64,000 nucleotides of DNA from positions 310,001 through 374,000 of the forward strand of contig NZ_RXLO01000004.1 in NCBI RefSeq assembly GCF_003958645.1, read 5' to 3'. Every line of letters starts with the position of its first letter. Positions within the stretch are counted from its first letter, which is position 1. The notes under the pieces were generated by a model. The model was not told the DNA's origin. It saw only the letters and a program-made list of their open reading frames with translations, and did no database searches. This document shows positions 63,001 to 64,000 of the stretch, piece after piece. The position numbers and the translations under genes were made by a program. The stretch comes from Chitinophaga rhizosphaerae. Its GTDB lineage: Bacteria > Bacteroidota > Bacteroidia > Chitinophagales > Chitinophagaceae.

Positions 63001-63699
63001 CACGTCTTCCAGTTTACGGTGGTCTGCCACCATTACGATGGACAGGGGCGCGGAGCCGGATACGATATGTTCCTGCTGGATGGAGCCTACGGAAGAGAAC
63101 AGGATCACTTCGCCGCGGGACACTTCCAGGACGAACTGTCCGTTGCCATCGGAATAGACGCCGCGGGTGGTGCCTTTCACCCGGATGGAAACCCCGGGCA
63201 ACTGCAATCCGGTTTCATCCATGACTTTTCCACGAAGGGGAAAAACGGAGTCTGCCGCTGCAACCGGAGCTGCGTGGGGAACGGGGGATTCCCGGGGCTG
63301 CGATACGATCAGGATGGTATTTTCCGCGTAGCGATATACCATGCCCGTGTTCTGCAGCAGGGATTCCAGCGCCGCGCTCACGCTGCGCGTGCCCATGGGC
63401 ATGAAAACCCGCTGGTGCCGCTGCACTTTCTCGGTGGCGAAGGCCACTCTGAAACCGGAGAGCCTCTCCAGCTGCACCAGCGCCTTTTCCAGCGTGATGT
63501 TGGGTGCTTCCATCGTAATTTTCTTTTCATCCAGCGCCTGGCCTTTGAGCGGGGAAGCTACCATCAACTGGAGCCCCAGGATCATGAAGAGCAGGAGAGA
63601 GAGACTAAATCTCATAACAAAACGCATTTGCGTGGAATAAACCGCTTTGTACAGTAATGGCAATAGCCGACCATTAGCAAAAACCGCTGATTTTTGCAT
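60079..63699 (-). CDS. susC: SusC/RagA TonB-dependent receptor with STN domain
   Basis: Outer-membrane glycan transporter of 1,206 residues. After a long N-terminus and signal segment (MRFSLSLLLFMILGLQLM) comes an STN domain (about 57-135; VQLERLSGFRVAFATEKVQ), which usually signals through a FecR-type anti-sigma factor. Next are a carboxypeptidase-regulatory-like domain (about 140-225), the SusC plug with RGMTGSLNGGGTQPLILVDGV shortened here, and the barrel ending in aromatic residues (YSVGLQITF). The ATG at 63699 is chosen; the frame opens at a TTG (63738), and ATG codons at 63627 or 63615 are also possible. No sigma/FecR gene is visible before the window ends. It starts the susC-susD-nagA operon. 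Confidence 0.92.
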   Translation of the reverse strand: MQKSAVFANGRLLPLLYKAVYSTQMRFVMRFSLSLLLFMILGLQLMVASPLKGQALDEKKITMEAPNITLEKALVQLERLSGFRVAFATEKVQRHQRVFMPMGTRSVSAALESLLQNTGMVYRYAENTILIVSQPRESPVPHAAPVAAADSVFPLRGKVMDETGLQLPGVSIRVKGTTRGVYSDGNGQFVLEVSRGEVILFSSVGSIQQEHIVSGSAPLSIVMVADHRKLEDVVIVGYGTQRKANLTGAVSTVDVKRTLEARPITDIGRGLQGAVPGLTITTASGDLGRNPNIRLRGMTGSLNGGGTQPLILVDGVEVTSLQMVNPQDIADMSVLKDAASAAIYGPRAAWGVILITTKSGKKGAPATINYSNNFSWSKPLNLPEVAKASDWAAMVLDVRRRTTNNPNLVSFATLGMTYDTQSIRKIREWEEKYSGVDLGDEMVNGRDYEVRGGAFYPIRTWDAAGKWMKKTSLQQKHDLSFSGGGDKTVYHLSLGYLNQTGILKVKNDRFDRYNATFNINTAVKDWMDVRGKMMFSQSNLTQPFSYSAATYGPWYYLYRWPLTYPYGTLGGQPMRSVIMEMQQSQMDRTRSNFNRVQIGTTIRPMEGLTIDVDYTYSTTNTRIHQVGGKLRGINFWNAGNLNYAEDFQGPAFDMVRDRSGYNALHTGRAFATYTKSLNKAHNFKVIAGMDVDQYTSGFNSSERRKLIDPDFGEISLALGDQFVGGDASHWATNGYFARVNYDYKNKYLLEVNGRYNGSSWFPVNDQWAFFPSASVGYVITEEKFMDDLKPVVSFLKLRGSWGQVGNQNLGGYRFLSVMNSANSGWLVGGNNMLTFSSPGLVSPTLTWEKVTTLDFGVDARFFDNKFGVTFDWYNRVTSDMITQTVGVPSTLGTSAPVLNFGELTTKGWELALDWNHRTESGVGINLTAAVTDFTESLTKFVSATRNIYGNYEGRVLGEIWGYETDRIFQEGDFTQAGGVWVPKEGIPDQTELTRGSGWFRYGPGDIKYKDITGDGKVTFGKETVDDHGDLRIIGNSTPRYQYSFRAGGDWKGIDLGVFFQGVGKRDYWASGPVVIPGFREAEAWYAHQLDYWTPSNPNAFYPRPTNHEQLESSKNFYRQTKYMLNMSYLRLKNLTLGYTLPQHLISRAKIKTARIYVAGENLVTFDKLDVPIDPEIDYLPEQSDRNSFGRVYPYRAEYSVGLQITF

Positions 63700-63762
63700 A
63701 ACTTGCAATAGTTTAAAATGATGAAGAATCAGCCCCAACAGGCTGTTTACGTTTTAGACCTT

Positions 63763-63797
63763 CCCCTCCCGACCTGCCACAGTACGGAGGGGTTTTT
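63763..63797 (+). terminator. Terminator-like hairpin upstream of susC
   Basis: CCCCTCC (63763-63769) / GGAGGGG (63786-63792) followed by TTTTT on the plus strand. No plus-strand gene feeds it in the window, so it may be the leader region of susC or a chance structure. Confidence 0.3.
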
Positions 63798-63890
63798 CGT
63801 TAATGGCGCAGGCACGGCTGCCTCGTCATGATCCGATTCATGTGTTTGATTTTGGTTACCGATCTATTTTTCAGCTTTCTGTCTTTTCAG

Positions 63891-64000
63891 TTACCGGACG
63901 ATGCTGCTGTCCGCTTCCATACAGCCTTCTCCACTGATGATGATCCCTTTCGCGGAATGGCTATAGGTAGTGTTGCCGACCGTGCATAATACGAACAGCA
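63891..64000 (-). CDS. Possible 3' end of a gene entering from the right edge
   Basis: The minus-strand frame encodes about 36 residues (GNTTYSHSAKGIIISGEG, then CMEADSSIVR) before a stop at 63891. The composition is protein-like, with repeated short beta patterns, but the piece is too short to name a family. It does not look like the usual FecR C-terminus expected before an STN-type susC. Confidence 0.35.
   Translation of the reverse strand, partial: LFVLCTVGNTTYSHSAKGIIISGEGCMEADSSIVR

Overview
This 64 kb window looks like chromosomal DNA of a fairly GC-rich member of the Bacteroidota, most likely Chitinophagaceae (Chitinophaga-like). The reasons are a SusC/SusD pair whose SusC carries an STN domain, a type IX secretion (T9SS) PorP/SprF protein beside a giant protein with a gliding-motility-type C-terminal domain, several carboxypeptidase-regulatory/TonB receptors, and repeated TAnnTTTG promoter -7 elements. 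I see no rRNA, tRNA, CRISPR array, phage genes or intact insertion sequence.

Region 1 (1-7.8 kb) is a metal-homeostasis island, probably a zinc (Zur) regulon. A TonB receptor, a COG0523 metallochaperone GTPase and a MerC-like protein are read leftwards. An ABC ATPase, an FtsX/MacB-type permease with a periplasmic His/Asp-rich loop, a DUF3299 lipoprotein, an SCO-family protein and a Fur/Zur regulator are read rightwards. Two GCAAC...GTTGC palindromes sit in the shared intergenic region. The ATPase-permease-DUF3299 trio resembles the Zrg-type zinc system of Vibrio.

Region 2 (7.8-24.8 kb) is mostly ordinary: M3 oligoendopeptidase, a DUF5606 protein with a histone-like tail, a lamin-tail surface protein, aspartate-semialdehyde dehydrogenase, a DUF2461 protein, an ammonium transporter with a partner porin, uvrB, an S1/P1 nuclease, a PfkB kinase and a lipoprotein.

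Region 3 (22.7-45.2 kb) is the most striking. A gene of about 15 kb encodes a secreted protein of about 5,000 residues with 11 CxxC-containing modules, about 35 Ig-like repeats, an FN3-like domain and a type B T9SS sorting domain. It is followed on the same strand by porP/sprF and a PorE-like TPR/PD40/OmpA gene, which probably anchor or export it. A 709-bp AT-rich intergenic region with clustered GTTCAT repeats separates it from a divergent STAND (NACHT-like) ATPase with an N-terminal HTH-like segment. A membrane transglutaminase-like protein and Dps follow.

Region 4 (45.7-57.0 kb) holds an OmpA protein with a lectin-like N-terminus, a badly deleted short-chain dehydrogenase remnant, an outer-membrane barrel receptor, and the conserved Bacteroidota cluster DUF58-MoxR-DUF4350-DUF4129-SpoIIM with divergent RDD.

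Region 5 (57.2-64 kb) is a small glycan-uptake operon, susC-susD-nagA, suggesting use of an N-acetylglucosamine-containing glycan. A possible gene end lies at the right edge.
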